Shown: positions 32,548-41,447 of the stretch, in pieces
How the letters are laid out: every line of letters begins with the position of its first letter
Numbering within the stretch: position 1 is the first letter of the stretch
Assembly: GCA_019116345.1 (NCBI GenBank)
Contig: DXBV01000016.1
Coordinates: 1-42,508 of the forward strand
DNA from: Candidatus Allofournierella merdipullorum
GTDB taxonomy: Bacteria > Bacillota > Clostridia > Oscillospirales > Ruminococcaceae
Length of the DNA: 42,508 bases
Direction of reading: 5' to 3'
The notes under the pieces: generated by a model
The model's database searches: none
Told to the model about the DNA's origin: nothing
What the model saw: only the letters and a program-made list of their open reading frames with translations
Translations under genes and position numbers: made by a program

Positions 32548-33009
32548 ATGAAAGCCGTATATTACTACAGGGACCGCACAGGCAGCGCCGGATTCCTGCT
32601 CCCGGAAGATAAAGCCCTGCTGGACCGGCTGTTCACTCATGGCAGCCGTCCCACCAAAGAGCAACTGTGCGGGAAACGCTGCTGGCTGTATGCCCGTGTG
32701 GATGGCAGGGATACAGACCCCAGTGTCATCCACGCCCTGGACCTGCAGATGGACAGCCTGCGCCAGTTCGCAGGGGAACACGGGATGCATGTCGCGGGCA
32801 TGACACGGGAGGCCATGAGCGGCTGGAACGCAGACCGTCCCGGCCTCCGGGAACTGAAGCGGGCCGCGGCCAATGGGGAAATGGACTATGTCCTTGCGCG
32901 CACCCCGGACAGGATCATCCGCAGCCCGGACATCCGCATGCTGCTGCGGTATGAAGATGATCTCCACGCGCTTGGCGTGGAGATCCTGTGCATCGAAGAA
33001 CTGAAATAG
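32548..33009 (+). CDS. Resolvase-like domain protein without the catalytic serine
   Basis: A 153-residue protein. Residues 44-150 follow the N-terminal domain of serine recombinases: WLYARVDGRD, LDLQMDSLRQFAGEHGM, MSGWNADRPGLRELKRAA, PDRIIRSP. At the position of the nucleophile serine (YxRVS) it has Asp52, and there is no DNA-binding domain after it. An active recombinase is therefore unlikely; a structural or regulatory role is possible. A 45-residue N-terminal extension is unrecognised. AAGGAG precedes the ATG. It lies between pcfB and virD4 and is followed by a strong hairpin. Confidence 0.8.
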   Translation: MKAVYYYRDRTGSAGFLLPEDKALLDRLFTHGSRPTKEQLCGKRCWLYARVDGRDTDPSVIHALDLQMDSLRQFAGEHGMHVAGMTREAMSGWNADRPGLRELKRAAANGEMDYVLARTPDRIIRSPDIRMLLRYEDDLHALGVEILCIEELK

Positions 33010-33027
33010 AAACCCGATCATTCAGGG

Positions 33028-33053
33028 GAGGCGCGCCGAAACCGGCGCGCCTC
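33028..33053 (+). terminator. Hairpin before the coupling protein gene
   Basis: GAGGCGCGCCG (33028-33038) pairs perfectly with CGGCGCGCCTC (33043-33053) around AAAC, followed by TTCGGTT. A partial terminator is likely. Confidence 0.65.
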
Positions 33054-33079
33054 TTCGGTTGAGATGGAGGTGAGAACTG

Positions 33080-34819
33080 CTGAAACGACCCTCGCAAGCC
33101 GGCGATCATATCCTGTACCTGTTTCTCTATATCCTCGTGGTCTGGGCGGCGCTGCTCATTGCCCAGTCCCTCGGCGGCGGCCTGCCCGAACTGCTGGAGA
33201 ACCTGACCGCAGCCCTGCAGACGCCATTCCGGATCCGCTGGACGGAACACAGCCTGCTGTCCATCCTCGCCTGCACGGGGATGTATATCATGGGCATCTG
33301 CCTGTACCAGTCCACACAAGGCCGCACCCGTGACGGTGAGGAACACGGCAGCGCACGGTGGGCTGTCCCCAAGCAGGTCAACGCCATGTTCTGCCAAAAG
33401 CAGAATAAGATCCTGACGCAGCATGTCCGTCTGGGGCTGGATACCCATAAACACCGCCGCTCTTTGAATGTGCTGGTCATCGGCGGCAGCGGCGCGGCCA
33501 AGACCCGCAGCTACGTCCTGCCCAACATCCTGGAGGCCAACACCAACTATGTGATCACAGACCCCAAGATGGAGGTGCTCACCGCCACGGGCGGGTACCT
33601 CAAAAGCCGGGGCTATGACGTGCGTGTGCTGAACCTCGTCAACCTGGAACAGTCGGACGGCTACAATCCCTTCCGCTATATCCGGGATGAGAAGGACGCC
33701 CTGCGGCTGGTGAACAATCTCATCCAGGCCACCACGCCGAAGAACAGCCATGAGTCGGATCCGTTCTGGACCAAAGCGGAAACTGCACTGCTGCAGGCCA
33801 TCATCCTCATGCTGTTCCAGGAGGCGCCGGAGTATGAACAGAACTTCTCTATGGTCATGCGTGTGCTGGAGTACGCGGAGGTGAAGGAGGATGACGAGGA
33901 TCACGTCTCCCCGCTGGATCTGCTGTTCAACGCCATTGAGCGGGAAAAACCGGACAGCGTCGCCGTGCGGCAATATAAGGTGTTCAAAATGGCCGCCGGC
34001 AAAACTTCCAAGTCCATCCTCGTGTCCACCGCTGTCCGTCTGGCGCCTTTCAACCTGCCCCAGATCCGGGCCATCACCGACCACGACGATATGGACCTCT
34101 ACACCCTGGGCGAGCGGAAGTGCGCCCTGTATGCCGTGATCCCGGACAACGACAACACCTATAACTTTCTGGTGTCCCTGCTCTACTCCCAGGTGTTCCA
34201 GACGCTCTACTACTGCGCGGACCAGATCCACCACGGCGCACTGCCCCAGCATGTCCACTTCATTCTGGACGAGGCCCCCTCGGTCAACCTGCCGGGGCTG
34301 CCCCGTGAACTGGCCACCATGCGCTCACGGAACATTTCCTGCAGCACCATCATCCAGAACATGGCCCAGATCAAAGAGCAGTTCAAGGACTCGTGGGAGA
34401 CCCTGCCCGGAAACTCGGACACCCTGCTGTATCTGGGCGGCAACGAGTCCAGCACCCACAAGTACATCTCCGAGGCCCTGGGCAAGTCCACCATCGACAC
34501 CAGGACCCACGGCCAGACGAAGGGCAAGTCCGGGTCCTGGTCCACCAACATGCAGATGAGCGGCCGGGAACTGCTGACGCCGGACGAGGTGCGCCGGCTG
34601 GACAACCGGTACGCCATCCTGCTCATCCGTGGCGCCGGGCCGGTCATGGATCTGAAATACGACCTCATGAAACACCCTGCTGTCCGCCACACCTCGCTGG
34701 ACGGCGGGGCGCCCTACATCCATCATGGACAAACCTCTGCACCGGCGGTGACCGGCTTTGAACTCTTCCTGCCGTTTCCCGCCGATGACAACAACGAAGA
34801 TAAGGAGAATGCAGCATGA
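33080..34819 (+). CDS. VirD4/TraG-type coupling protein, probable CTG start
   Basis: A type IV coupling ATPase that feeds the relaxase-DNA complex to the channel. Two hydrophobic segments lie at the N-terminus (LYLFLYILVVWAALLIAQ and SILACTGMYIMGICLY). Walker A GGSGAAKT is at 135-142 and Walker B FILDEA at 394-399, followed by RSRNISCSTIIQNMAQIKEQ. The first ordinary start (GTG, 33137) would delete the first membrane segment. CTG at 33080 has GGAGGTGA seven bases upstream and gives 579 residues beginning with KRPSQAGDHILYLF. The next gene overlaps as ATGA. Confidence 0.92.
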   Translation: MKRPSQAGDHILYLFLYILVVWAALLIAQSLGGGLPELLENLTAALQTPFRIRWTEHSLLSILACTGMYIMGICLYQSTQGRTRDGEEHGSARWAVPKQVNAMFCQKQNKILTQHVRLGLDTHKHRRSLNVLVIGGSGAAKTRSYVLPNILEANTNYVITDPKMEVLTATGGYLKSRGYDVRVLNLVNLEQSDGYNPFRYIRDEKDALRLVNNLIQATTPKNSHESDPFWTKAETALLQAIILMLFQEAPEYEQNFSMVMRVLEYAEVKEDDEDHVSPLDLLFNAIEREKPDSVAVRQYKVFKMAAGKTSKSILVSTAVRLAPFNLPQIRAITDHDDMDLYTLGERKCALYAVIPDNDNTYNFLVSLLYSQVFQTLYYCADQIHHGALPQHVHFILDEAPSVNLPGLPRELATMRSRNISCSTIIQNMAQIKEQFKDSWETLPGNSDTLLYLGGNESSTHKYISEALGKSTIDTRTHGQTKGKSGSWSTNMQMSGRELLTPDEVRRLDNRYAILLIRGAGPVMDLKYDLMKHPAVRHTSLDGGAPYIHHGQTSAPAVTGFELFLPFPADDNNEDKENAA

Positions 34820-35127
34820 ACAACAAATTTGAGAAGCGGGCCAAGCGCGTCTATACCATGTTCGCCTGCCTTGTGCTGGTGACCGTTATGACCGTTTGCC
34901 CCGCCTTCGCCGCGGACGATCCGCTGTCGGTCGTGACCAATCTGAGCGACTTCATCTTTTCCCTCATCCGGGCCATCGGCCTCATCCTGCTGGGTTTCGG
35001 CATCCTGCAGATCGGCCTGTCCCTCAAAAGCCACGACCCCTCCCAGCGCGCCAACGGCATGCTGACCGTGGCCGGCGGCATCGTCATCACGTTCACGAAG
35101 GAGATCCTCACCCTCATCACCGGCTGA
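34816..35127 (+). CDS. VirB2-like pilin/channel subunit
   Basis: A 103-residue protein with an N-terminal signal or membrane segment (TMFACLVLVTVMTVCPAFA), then a hydrophobic hairpin: FSLIRAIGLILLGFGILQIG and MLTVAGGIVITFTKEILTLI. Size and layout fit VirB2/TrbC-like subunits of Gram-positive conjugation systems, related to Maff2-type small proteins. AAGGAG precedes the ATG, which overlaps the virD4 stop. A hairpin follows its stop. Confidence 0.82.
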   Translation: MNNKFEKRAKRVYTMFACLVLVTVMTVCPAFAADDPLSVVTNLSDFIFSLIRAIGLILLGFGILQIGLSLKSHDPSQRANGMLTVAGGIVITFTKEILTLITG

Positions 35128-35138
35128 GTATGCGAAAC

Positions 35139-35162
35139 GGGAGGGCGCGACTGCGCCCTCCC
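35139..35162 (+). terminator. Hairpin after the pilin-like gene
   Basis: GGGAGGGCGC (35139-35148) pairs perfectly with GCGCCCTCCC (35153-35162) around GACT. There is no T tract, so it may protect the pilin mRNA end rather than terminate. Confidence 0.6.
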
Positions 35163-35187
35163 CTGATCTTCCCCAGGAGGTGAGTAA

Positions 35188-36033
35188 ATGGGAAGTGGAA
35201 ACTGGATCGTAGACAACTTAAATTCAGCCCTCGGCACCTGGAATGACAAGCTGACCGAGATCTGGACGCTGATCTCCACATCGCCGGAGGATTTCAAAGG
35301 CGGCGGGATCTGGGACGTCATCCTGAACATCCATGACGCACTGAAAGCCATCGGCTACGCACTGCTGGTGCTGTTCTTCGTGGCTGGTGTGGTCAAGACC
35401 TGCGGCAGCTTTACCGAACTGAGGCGCCCGGAGGTGGCGGTCAAGACCTTTGTCCGGTTCGCGCTGGCGCAGGGGGCCGTCACCTACGGCCTGGAACTGA
35501 TGATGGCGCTGTTCAAGATTGCCCAGGGCGCGGTGTCCTCCATCATGGACGCCTCCGGCCTGACGGCCATGTCCGACACGGTCCTGCCGGACGAGATGGT
35601 GTCCATCATCGAGGACGTGGGTTTTCTGGAGAGCATCCCCCTATGGGCGGTGACACTGCTGGGTTCCCTGTTTATCTGGGTGCTGTCCCTGGTCATGATC
35701 CTGACCGTGTACAGCCGTTTTTTCAAACTCTACATGGCAACCGCCATCGCGCCCATCCCGCTGGCCAGTTTCGCGGGACAGCCCTCCAGCAGCATCGGCG
35801 TCTCGTTCGTCAAGAGTTACGCCGCCATCTGTCTGGAGGGCTGTATCATCGTTTTGGCCTGTATTATTTTCTCCCAGTTCGCCACAGCGCCGCCTGCCAT
35901 CGCGGATGATACGATGGCGGCCGCCACCATCGTATGGAACTACGTTGGCGAACTGGTGTTCAACATGCTGGTGCTGGTGGGCGCGGTCAAGATGAGCGAC
36001 CGGTTGGTGCGGGAACTGATGGGGCTGGGTTGA
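35188..36033 (+). CDS. VirB6/TrbL-like membrane channel protein
   Basis: A 281-residue polytopic protein with six or so membrane segments, near 53-72 (ALKAIGYALLVLFFVAGVV), 90-110, 148-175 (WAVTLLGSLFIWVLSLVMIL), 183-200, 215-235 and 255-275. A conserved FKLYMATAIAPIPLASFAG segment is typical of VirB6-like proteins of Gram-positive ICEs. AGGAGG precedes the ATG. It lies between the pilin-like gene and an antisense gene. Confidence 0.87.
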   Translation: MGSGNWIVDNLNSALGTWNDKLTEIWTLISTSPEDFKGGGIWDVILNIHDALKAIGYALLVLFFVAGVVKTCGSFTELRRPEVAVKTFVRFALAQGAVTYGLELMMALFKIAQGAVSSIMDASGLTAMSDTVLPDEMVSIIEDVGFLESIPLWAVTLLGSLFIWVLSLVMILTVYSRFFKLYMATAIAPIPLASFAGQPSSSIGVSFVKSYAAICLEGCIIVLACIIFSQFATAPPAIADDTMAAATIVWNYVGELVFNMLVLVGAVKMSDRLVRELMGLG

Positions 36034-36035
36034 TC

Positions 36036-36368
36036 TCAGAGATCATCCGTGTGGACGATGCCTCCGCCATTGCGCCCGGCCTCCCGTACCCGCTGGATGA
36101 AAATTTCCTCCCTGGCCTTATCGTGCCGACGCCGCTCTATCAGGCCGGACACCCTCCGCACCAGGGAGTATGCCCAGGACAGGAGCGTCAGCGCCAGCAG
36201 GACATACCAGATCACATTGGCCAGCGTGTAGTGGGAATAGTACCAATCGCTGAACAGTGTCGGCACCACCAGCGCGTACAGCAGCGGGATGGTCAGCCGG
36301 AACACCGCAGCCAGGCGGAATACGATGGACAGGAGCAGGATGCCCGCTCCAAACATGAAGTACATCAT
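36036..36368 (-). CDS. Small membrane protein encoded antisense within the transfer operon
   Basis: A 110-residue protein with about three membrane segments (MMYFMFGAGILLLSIVFRLA, LTIPLLYALVVPTLFSDWYY, NVIWYVLLALTLLSWAYSLV) and a charged C-terminal tail. AGGAGG on the minus strand is eight bases before ATG at 36368; GTG at 36374 is too close. Its stop is two bases from the virB6 stop, so the two converge. All other genes in this transfer block read the opposite way. I do not recognise the family. Confidence 0.7.
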   Translation of the reverse strand: MMYFMFGAGILLLSIVFRLAAVFRLTIPLLYALVVPTLFSDWYYSHYTLANVIWYVLLALTLLSWAYSLVRRVSGLIERRRHDKAREEIFIQRVREAGRNGGGIVHTDDL

Positions 36369-36415
36369 GGTCACGACCTCCTCTTGATAGTGGTTTGTGG
36401 CATGTTACCATACCC

Positions 36416-36444
36416 CGGCAGACATGGCAAGTGCCTGTCTGCCG
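36416..36444. terminator. Hairpin between the antisense gene and prgI
   Basis: CGGCAGACA (36416-36424) pairs with TGTCTGCCG (36436-36444), and inside it GGCA pairs with TGCC, leaving an AG loop and one bulged T. It stands just before the prgI ribosome binding site. Confidence 0.55.
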
Positions 36445-36478
36445 ATGATCCGACAATTTTGACCGGAGGTGAAAACAG

Positions 36479-36832
36479 ATAGAAGTACGCATCAACAAAG
36501 AAGTCCGGAACTATCAGGAAAGCCTGTTTTTCGGGCTGTCGCTCCGCCAGCTCATCTTCGCGCTGCTGGCGGTGGCCGTCGCCGTGGGAACATACTTTGG
36601 CCTGCGCAATATCCTGGGGACCGGCGAGATCGGCTGGGTCTGCGTGCTCTGCGCGTTCCCCTTTGCCCTCGGCGGCTTCTTCCAGTACAACGGCATGACG
36701 CTGGAGCGTTTCCTCCTCGCCTATATCCGCACGGAATTTTTATATCCTCATCGGCTCATCTTCAAATCGGACAACCTCTATGCAGAACTCATGGAACGCT
36801 CGACGATAAAGGAGGTCCTGAAGATTGATTAA
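36479..36832 (+). CDS. PrgI-family transfer membrane protein, probable ATA start
   Basis: A 117-residue PrgI-like protein: EVRINKEVRNYQESLFFGLS, then membrane segments LIFALLAVAVAVGTYFGL and VCVLCAFPFALGGFF, and MTLERFLLAYIRTEFLYPHR. The EVRINKE opening is how PrgI proteins begin after Met. The codon in that place is ATA at 36479, eight bases after GGAGGT; the next ordinary start (GTG or ATG after 36571) would remove the conserved first third. Its end overlaps virB4 by eight bases, the usual PrgI-VirB4 order. Confidence 0.88.
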   Translation: MEVRINKEVRNYQESLFFGLSLRQLIFALLAVAVAVGTYFGLRNILGTGEIGWVCVLCAFPFALGGFFQYNGMTLERFLLAYIRTEFLYPHRLIFKSDNLYAELMERSTIKEVLKID

Positions 36833-39203
36833 AACCCTGCAGAATACGCTCAAGCAGGACAAAGAGAAATTTACAGTCCCACGCTCTGTACAGGACGCCA
36901 TCCCCATCCGCCGTATCTGGCCGGATGGGGTCTTTCAGTTTGGGAGCAAGTTCTCCAAGTGCATCCGCTTTTCAGACATCAACTATGCCATCGCCTCCAA
37001 AGAGGACAAGACGGCCATGTTCCTGAATTACTCTGAACTGCTCAACGCCCTGGACACCGGCTCCACCACCAAGATCACCATCAACAACAAGCGTATCAAC
37101 CGGCGGAACTTTGAGAGTACCATCCTCCTGCCCACCCAGGGGGATTTCCTCGACGGCTACCGCGCCGAGTACAATACCATGCTTATGGATAAGGTGACCG
37201 ATGCATCAAACAGCGTGGTGCAGGAACGGTATATCACAGTATCCACCCACAAGAAGAACATTGGGGAAGCGCGCACCTTCTTTGACCGTGTCACAAACGA
37301 TATCACCAGCCGCCTCAACAAGCTGGATTCCCGCAGCGAGGAACTGGACGCGCTGGAGCGCCTGCGCATCCTCCACGACTTTTACCGTGTGGGGGAGGAA
37401 ACCGAATTCCATTTCGACCTGAAGGATAGCATGCGGAAAGGGCATTCCTACAAGGACGCCATCTGCCCGGACAGCATGGAGGTCAAGAAGGACCACTTCG
37501 TCATGGGGGATAAGTTCGGGCGGGTGCTGTTCCTCAAAGAATACGCTTCCTACATCAAGGACTCCATGATCAACGAACTGACGGAACTGAACCGGACGCT
37601 CATGCTGTCCATCGACGTGATCCCCGTCCCCACGGACGAGGCGGTGCGGGAGATGCAGAACCGGCTGCTGGGCGTGGAGACCAACGTGACCAATTGGCAG
37701 CGCCGCCAGAACAGCAACAACAACTTCTCCGCCGTGGTGCCTTACGATCTGGAACAGCAGCGCAGGGAGACCCGTGAGATGCTGGATGACCTCACTACCC
37801 GTGACCAGCGGATGATGTTTGCTGTGGTGACGCTGGTACACCTGGCGGACAGCAAGGAGGAACTGGACAGCGACACGGAGACACTGCAGGCCATCGCCCG
37901 CAAGCACCTGTGCCAGCTCTCCACCCTGAACTGGCAGCAGGCGGAAGGGCTGGTGACCGCCCTGCCCCTGGGCCTGCGCCGCATCGACGCCCTGCGCACC
38001 CTGACCACCGAGGCGCTGGCCGTGCTCATGCCCTTCAAGGCACAGGAGATCCGGCACCAGGACGGCGTATACTACGGCCAGAACACCATCAGCAAAAACC
38101 TCATCCTCGCCAACCGCTGGGAACTGCTCAACGCCAACGGCTTCGTGCTGGGCGTGTCCGGTTCCGGCAAGTCCTTCACCGCCAAACGGGAGATGGTGGG
38201 GCTGGCGCTGGCCGCCAGGAACAGCGCGGACGGCATGCCGGACGATATCATCGTCATCGACCCGGAATCCGAATACCGGCCGCTCATCGAAGGGCTGGGC
38301 GGCGAGGTGATCGAGGTGTCCGCCACCTCGCCCAACCACATCAACGCTATGGATATGGAGCAGGGCTACGGCGACGGCGAGAACCCCGTGGTGCTCAAAT
38401 CCGAGTTCCTGCTGTCCCTCTGCGAGCAGCTCATGGGCGCCGGCAAGCTGTCCGCCAAAGAGAAATCCATCATCGACCGCTGCGCCGCACAGTGTTACCG
38501 GGACTATATCCGTGGCGGGTACCAGGGGGCCGTCCCCACACTACAGGACTTCCACGCCGAACTGCTGCGCCAGCCGGAACCGGAGGCGCGGGATGTGGCG
38601 CTGGCCATCGAACTGTTCACCGAGGGCAGCCTGAACACCTTTGCCAAGCCCACCAATGTGGATACCAATTCCCGCATCCTCTGCTATGACATCCGGGACC
38701 TGGGCCGCCAACTCCTGCCCGTGGGCATGCTGGTGGTGCTGGACAGCATCTTCAACCGGATCATCCGCAACCGCCGGCAAGGGCGCAACACCTGGATCTA
38801 CATCGATGAGATCTATCTACTGTTCCAGCATGAGTACAGCGCAAACTTCCTCTTCACACTCTGGAAGCGTGTGCGCAAATACCGCGCCTGCTGTACGGGC
38901 ATCACGCAGAATGTAGACGACCTCCTGCAGTCCCACACCGCCCGCACCATGCTGGCCAACAGCGAATTCCTCGTCATGCTCAACCAGGCGGCGACGGACC
39001 GGACGGAGCTGGCGCGGCTGCTGAACATCTCAGACAATCAGCTCTCCTACATCACCAATGTGGAGTCCGGCTGCGGGCTGATCAAGTGCGGCAGCGCCAT
39101 CGTACCCTTCCTGGACAACTTCCCCAAGAACCGGCTGTACCAGCTCATGACCACCAAGCCCTCCGACTCGGACAGCACCGGCGAGATGGGACGGGCCGCG
39201 TAG
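36825..39203 (+). CDS. VirB4-type ATPase of the conjugation system
   Basis: A 792-residue ATPase that powers assembly and transport. Walker A GVSGSGKS is at 443-450 and Walker B WIYIDE at 657-662. Other VirB4 features are the N-terminal domain with KDSMINELTELNRTLMLSID, and ATDRTELARLLNISDNQLSY near the end. TTG at 36825 starts it, nine bases after AAGGAGG and inside the prgI end. Length is normal for Gram-positive ICEs. Confidence 0.94.
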   Translation: MIKTLQNTLKQDKEKFTVPRSVQDAIPIRRIWPDGVFQFGSKFSKCIRFSDINYAIASKEDKTAMFLNYSELLNALDTGSTTKITINNKRINRRNFESTILLPTQGDFLDGYRAEYNTMLMDKVTDASNSVVQERYITVSTHKKNIGEARTFFDRVTNDITSRLNKLDSRSEELDALERLRILHDFYRVGEETEFHFDLKDSMRKGHSYKDAICPDSMEVKKDHFVMGDKFGRVLFLKEYASYIKDSMINELTELNRTLMLSIDVIPVPTDEAVREMQNRLLGVETNVTNWQRRQNSNNNFSAVVPYDLEQQRRETREMLDDLTTRDQRMMFAVVTLVHLADSKEELDSDTETLQAIARKHLCQLSTLNWQQAEGLVTALPLGLRRIDALRTLTTEALAVLMPFKAQEIRHQDGVYYGQNTISKNLILANRWELLNANGFVLGVSGSGKSFTAKREMVGLALAARNSADGMPDDIIVIDPESEYRPLIEGLGGEVIEVSATSPNHINAMDMEQGYGDGENPVVLKSEFLLSLCEQLMGAGKLSAKEKSIIDRCAAQCYRDYIRGGYQGAVPTLQDFHAELLRQPEPEARDVALAIELFTEGSLNTFAKPTNVDTNSRILCYDIRDLGRQLLPVGMLVVLDSIFNRIIRNRRQGRNTWIYIDEIYLLFQHEYSANFLFTLWKRVRKYRACCTGITQNVDDLLQSHTARTMLANSEFLVMLNQAATDRTELARLLNISDNQLSYITNVESGCGLIKCGSAIVPFLDNFPKNRLYQLMTTKPSDSDSTGEMGRAA

Positions 39204-39233
39204 TGCGGCCCGCCTTTGAAGGGAGACGCGCCA

Positions 39234-41369
39234 ATGGATAGGATCAGGGAAAAGCCCTCCGTTTCCAACACGATCCGGGAAAAGGCAAAGGCCGCGCCAA
39301 AGGAACTTGTCCACCGGGGGCTGGACGGCGGCGCCGAGCGCCTGCGGACGCAGCTCCGGGATACGGCCCAGCAGGGACGGCAGGATGGCTACGGCGGCGA
39401 CCGGATTGAGGACACGGCCGCGGATGGCATGCGGCGCATGGAGCGCGGTGCGGAGAAACTCATCAAGGAAAGGAAAAAGAACCGTGCGGACGCCGGCAGG
39501 GACTCAGGCGGCAGCACACTCATCTATGATGATACGGGATCGGCTGCCCATGCCGGGGAGTGCGAAGCCGTTCCCCCGGAGAGGGGCAAGCCTGCCGGTC
39601 CCGGCAGGCTTGGCGCCGAGGCACGGATCAAGACAAAAGACGCATATATGCGCGCCCAGGAGGAAACGCCGGCCACGGCCCTGCCCCCGGAGCAGGCCCA
39701 GGGCGGGCAGCAGTTCATCAGGGAGCGCGGCAGAAAGGCCGCGCAGGAGACCGCCATACGGAAAGCCGGGCGTGGCCGCCTGGCAGCGGGCGATCCGGCA
39801 GCGCCTGCCGGGACAGCCGTTGGGAACAGGCATGGCGAAAAGGCACGGGCAGGCAGGGCCGGACACGACGGCGCCATGCCTGTGCGTCCGGCGCAGTCCC
39901 GGCCGGATGCCGCCGCGCTGCCAAAAGGGAAAACAGCAGGATCGGCGCCCGCTGTGAAAGCGGCGGGGCAGCCCGCGGCCATCTTACGTGCCAAGTCAAC
40001 TGTTCACGCTCCCAGGCAGGTGATCCGCACAGCGGACCGCGCCGGGCACGCAGGGATCCAGACAGCCCGTGCCGGCGCCCAGACAGGACGCGCGGCTGCG
40101 CGGGCCGCCCGGAGCGCCAAATCCATGCGCGCGGCACAGCAGGCGGCACAGTACCGCCGGAGGGCAAAAGCCGTGGGCAGCGCCGCCAAAAAGGCCGCGG
40201 CAAACGCAGGAAAGGCCCTTCGCGCGATCCTGGCGGCGGCACGGAGCCTGATGGCGGCAGCGGCAGCCGGGGGCGCTGTCGTTCTGTCCCTGCTCATCGT
40301 GATCTGTCTTGTCGGCCTGCTGATCGCCTCGCCCTTTGGCATCCTGTTCACCAGCGAACCTGTGGATGGTACCGCTGTTGCCCTGAGCACGGCCATCGCC
40401 CAGATCAATGTAGAGTACACGCAGAAGCTAGACGAACTGCAGGCTGGGGAATATGACCAGATCATCATTGACAGCGCGCCGCCGGACTGGCGGGAGGTCG
40501 TGGCGGTGTTCGCGGTCAGGACCGCTGGCGTCAATGACGGCGTGGATGTGGTCACGCTGGACGCGGACCGGGTAGACCGGCTGAGGGCTGTGTTCTGGGA
40601 TATGGTGTCCCTTTCGTCAGAGGTAGAAACCATTGAGCATGGGGACAGCGACCCGGATGACGATGTGGATGACAACTGGACGGAGACGATCCTGACGATC
40701 ACGGTGACGGACAAGAGTCTGGATGAGATGCGGGACTTCTATTCCTTCACAGATGAGCAGAACAACATGCTGGACGAACTGCTGGATCATCTGGACTTGA
40801 TCGGCGGGGCCATAGGGAACCTTGCCGTAACCGAGGCCAACGCCAAAGAACTGCTGGCCGCCCTGCCGGATAATCTGAGCGCCGAGCGCAGGGAGGTCAT
40901 AGAGACCGCCTGCCAGCTGGTGGGCAAGGTCAACTACTTCTGGGGCGGCAAAAGCCTTGTGCTGGGCTGGGACTCCCGCTGGGGGACCACCATGCAGGTG
41001 ACCGCGGCAGGCAGCTCCAGCACCGGGACATACCGGCCCTTCGGGATGGACTGTTCCGGCTATGTCGACTGGGTATTTTATAATGCCAGCGGCGGGGAGT
41101 ACATCATAGGACATGGCGGAGGCGCCGCCAGCCAGCATGGGTACTGCGCCGCCATCTCATGGGACGAGGCGATGCCCGGCGACCTAGTATTCTACCCGGA
41201 GGACTCCCATGTGGGCATCGTAGGCGGCAGGGACGAGAGCGGTAATCTCCTCATCATCCATTGCGCCAGCGGATACAATAATGTGGTGATCACCGGCATT
41301 GAGGGGTTCGCCTCCATTGGCCGACCCGTGTATTTTCCGGCTGAATCTCACGAAAACAAAAACACATAG
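39234..41369 (+). CDS. NlpC/P60-type peptidoglycan hydrolase of the transfer system (CD1107-like)
   Basis: A 711-residue protein that would open the cell wall for the channel. Residues 1-335 are cytoplasmic, low-complexity and rich in Ala, Arg and Gly. A membrane segment follows at about 342-372 (AAGGAVVLSLLIVICLVGLL). The extracellular C-terminus ends in an NlpC/P60 (C40) domain with Cys607 (GMDCSGYVDWVFY), His659 (DSHVGIVGG) and His676 (IIHCASGY). GAAGGGAG precedes ATG 39234. It ends the visible transfer block. Confidence 0.92.
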   Translation: MDRIREKPSVSNTIREKAKAAPKELVHRGLDGGAERLRTQLRDTAQQGRQDGYGGDRIEDTAADGMRRMERGAEKLIKERKKNRADAGRDSGGSTLIYDDTGSAAHAGECEAVPPERGKPAGPGRLGAEARIKTKDAYMRAQEETPATALPPEQAQGGQQFIRERGRKAAQETAIRKAGRGRLAAGDPAAPAGTAVGNRHGEKARAGRAGHDGAMPVRPAQSRPDAAALPKGKTAGSAPAVKAAGQPAAILRAKSTVHAPRQVIRTADRAGHAGIQTARAGAQTGRAAARAARSAKSMRAAQQAAQYRRRAKAVGSAAKKAAANAGKALRAILAAARSLMAAAAAGGAVVLSLLIVICLVGLLIASPFGILFTSEPVDGTAVALSTAIAQINVEYTQKLDELQAGEYDQIIIDSAPPDWREVVAVFAVRTAGVNDGVDVVTLDADRVDRLRAVFWDMVSLSSEVETIEHGDSDPDDDVDDNWTETILTITVTDKSLDEMRDFYSFTDEQNNMLDELLDHLDLIGGAIGNLAVTEANAKELLAALPDNLSAERREVIETACQLVGKVNYFWGGKSLVLGWDSRWGTTMQVTAAGSSSTGTYRPFGMDCSGYVDWVFYNASGGEYIIGHGGGAASQHGYCAAISWDEAMPGDLVFYPEDSHVGIVGGRDESGNLLIIHCASGYNNVVITGIEGFASIGRPVYFPAESHENKNT

Positions 41370-41374
41370 TCAAT

Positions 41375-41447
41375 GGGCGCCGTGGGCGCCCCAATGAGAA
41401 ACGGTGAGGGGCTGTCCGATGTCATGATCGAGCAGCCCCTTGCTTTT
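41375..41447. terminator. Two hairpins between convergent genes
   Basis: GGGCGCC/GGCGCCC (41375-41391) has a three-base loop. AGGGGCTG (41407-41414) pairs with CAGCCCCT (41433-41440) and is followed on the plus strand by TGCTTTTATT. The second is a good terminator for the hydrolase transcript and lies against the stop of the WYL gene. Confidence 0.7.
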
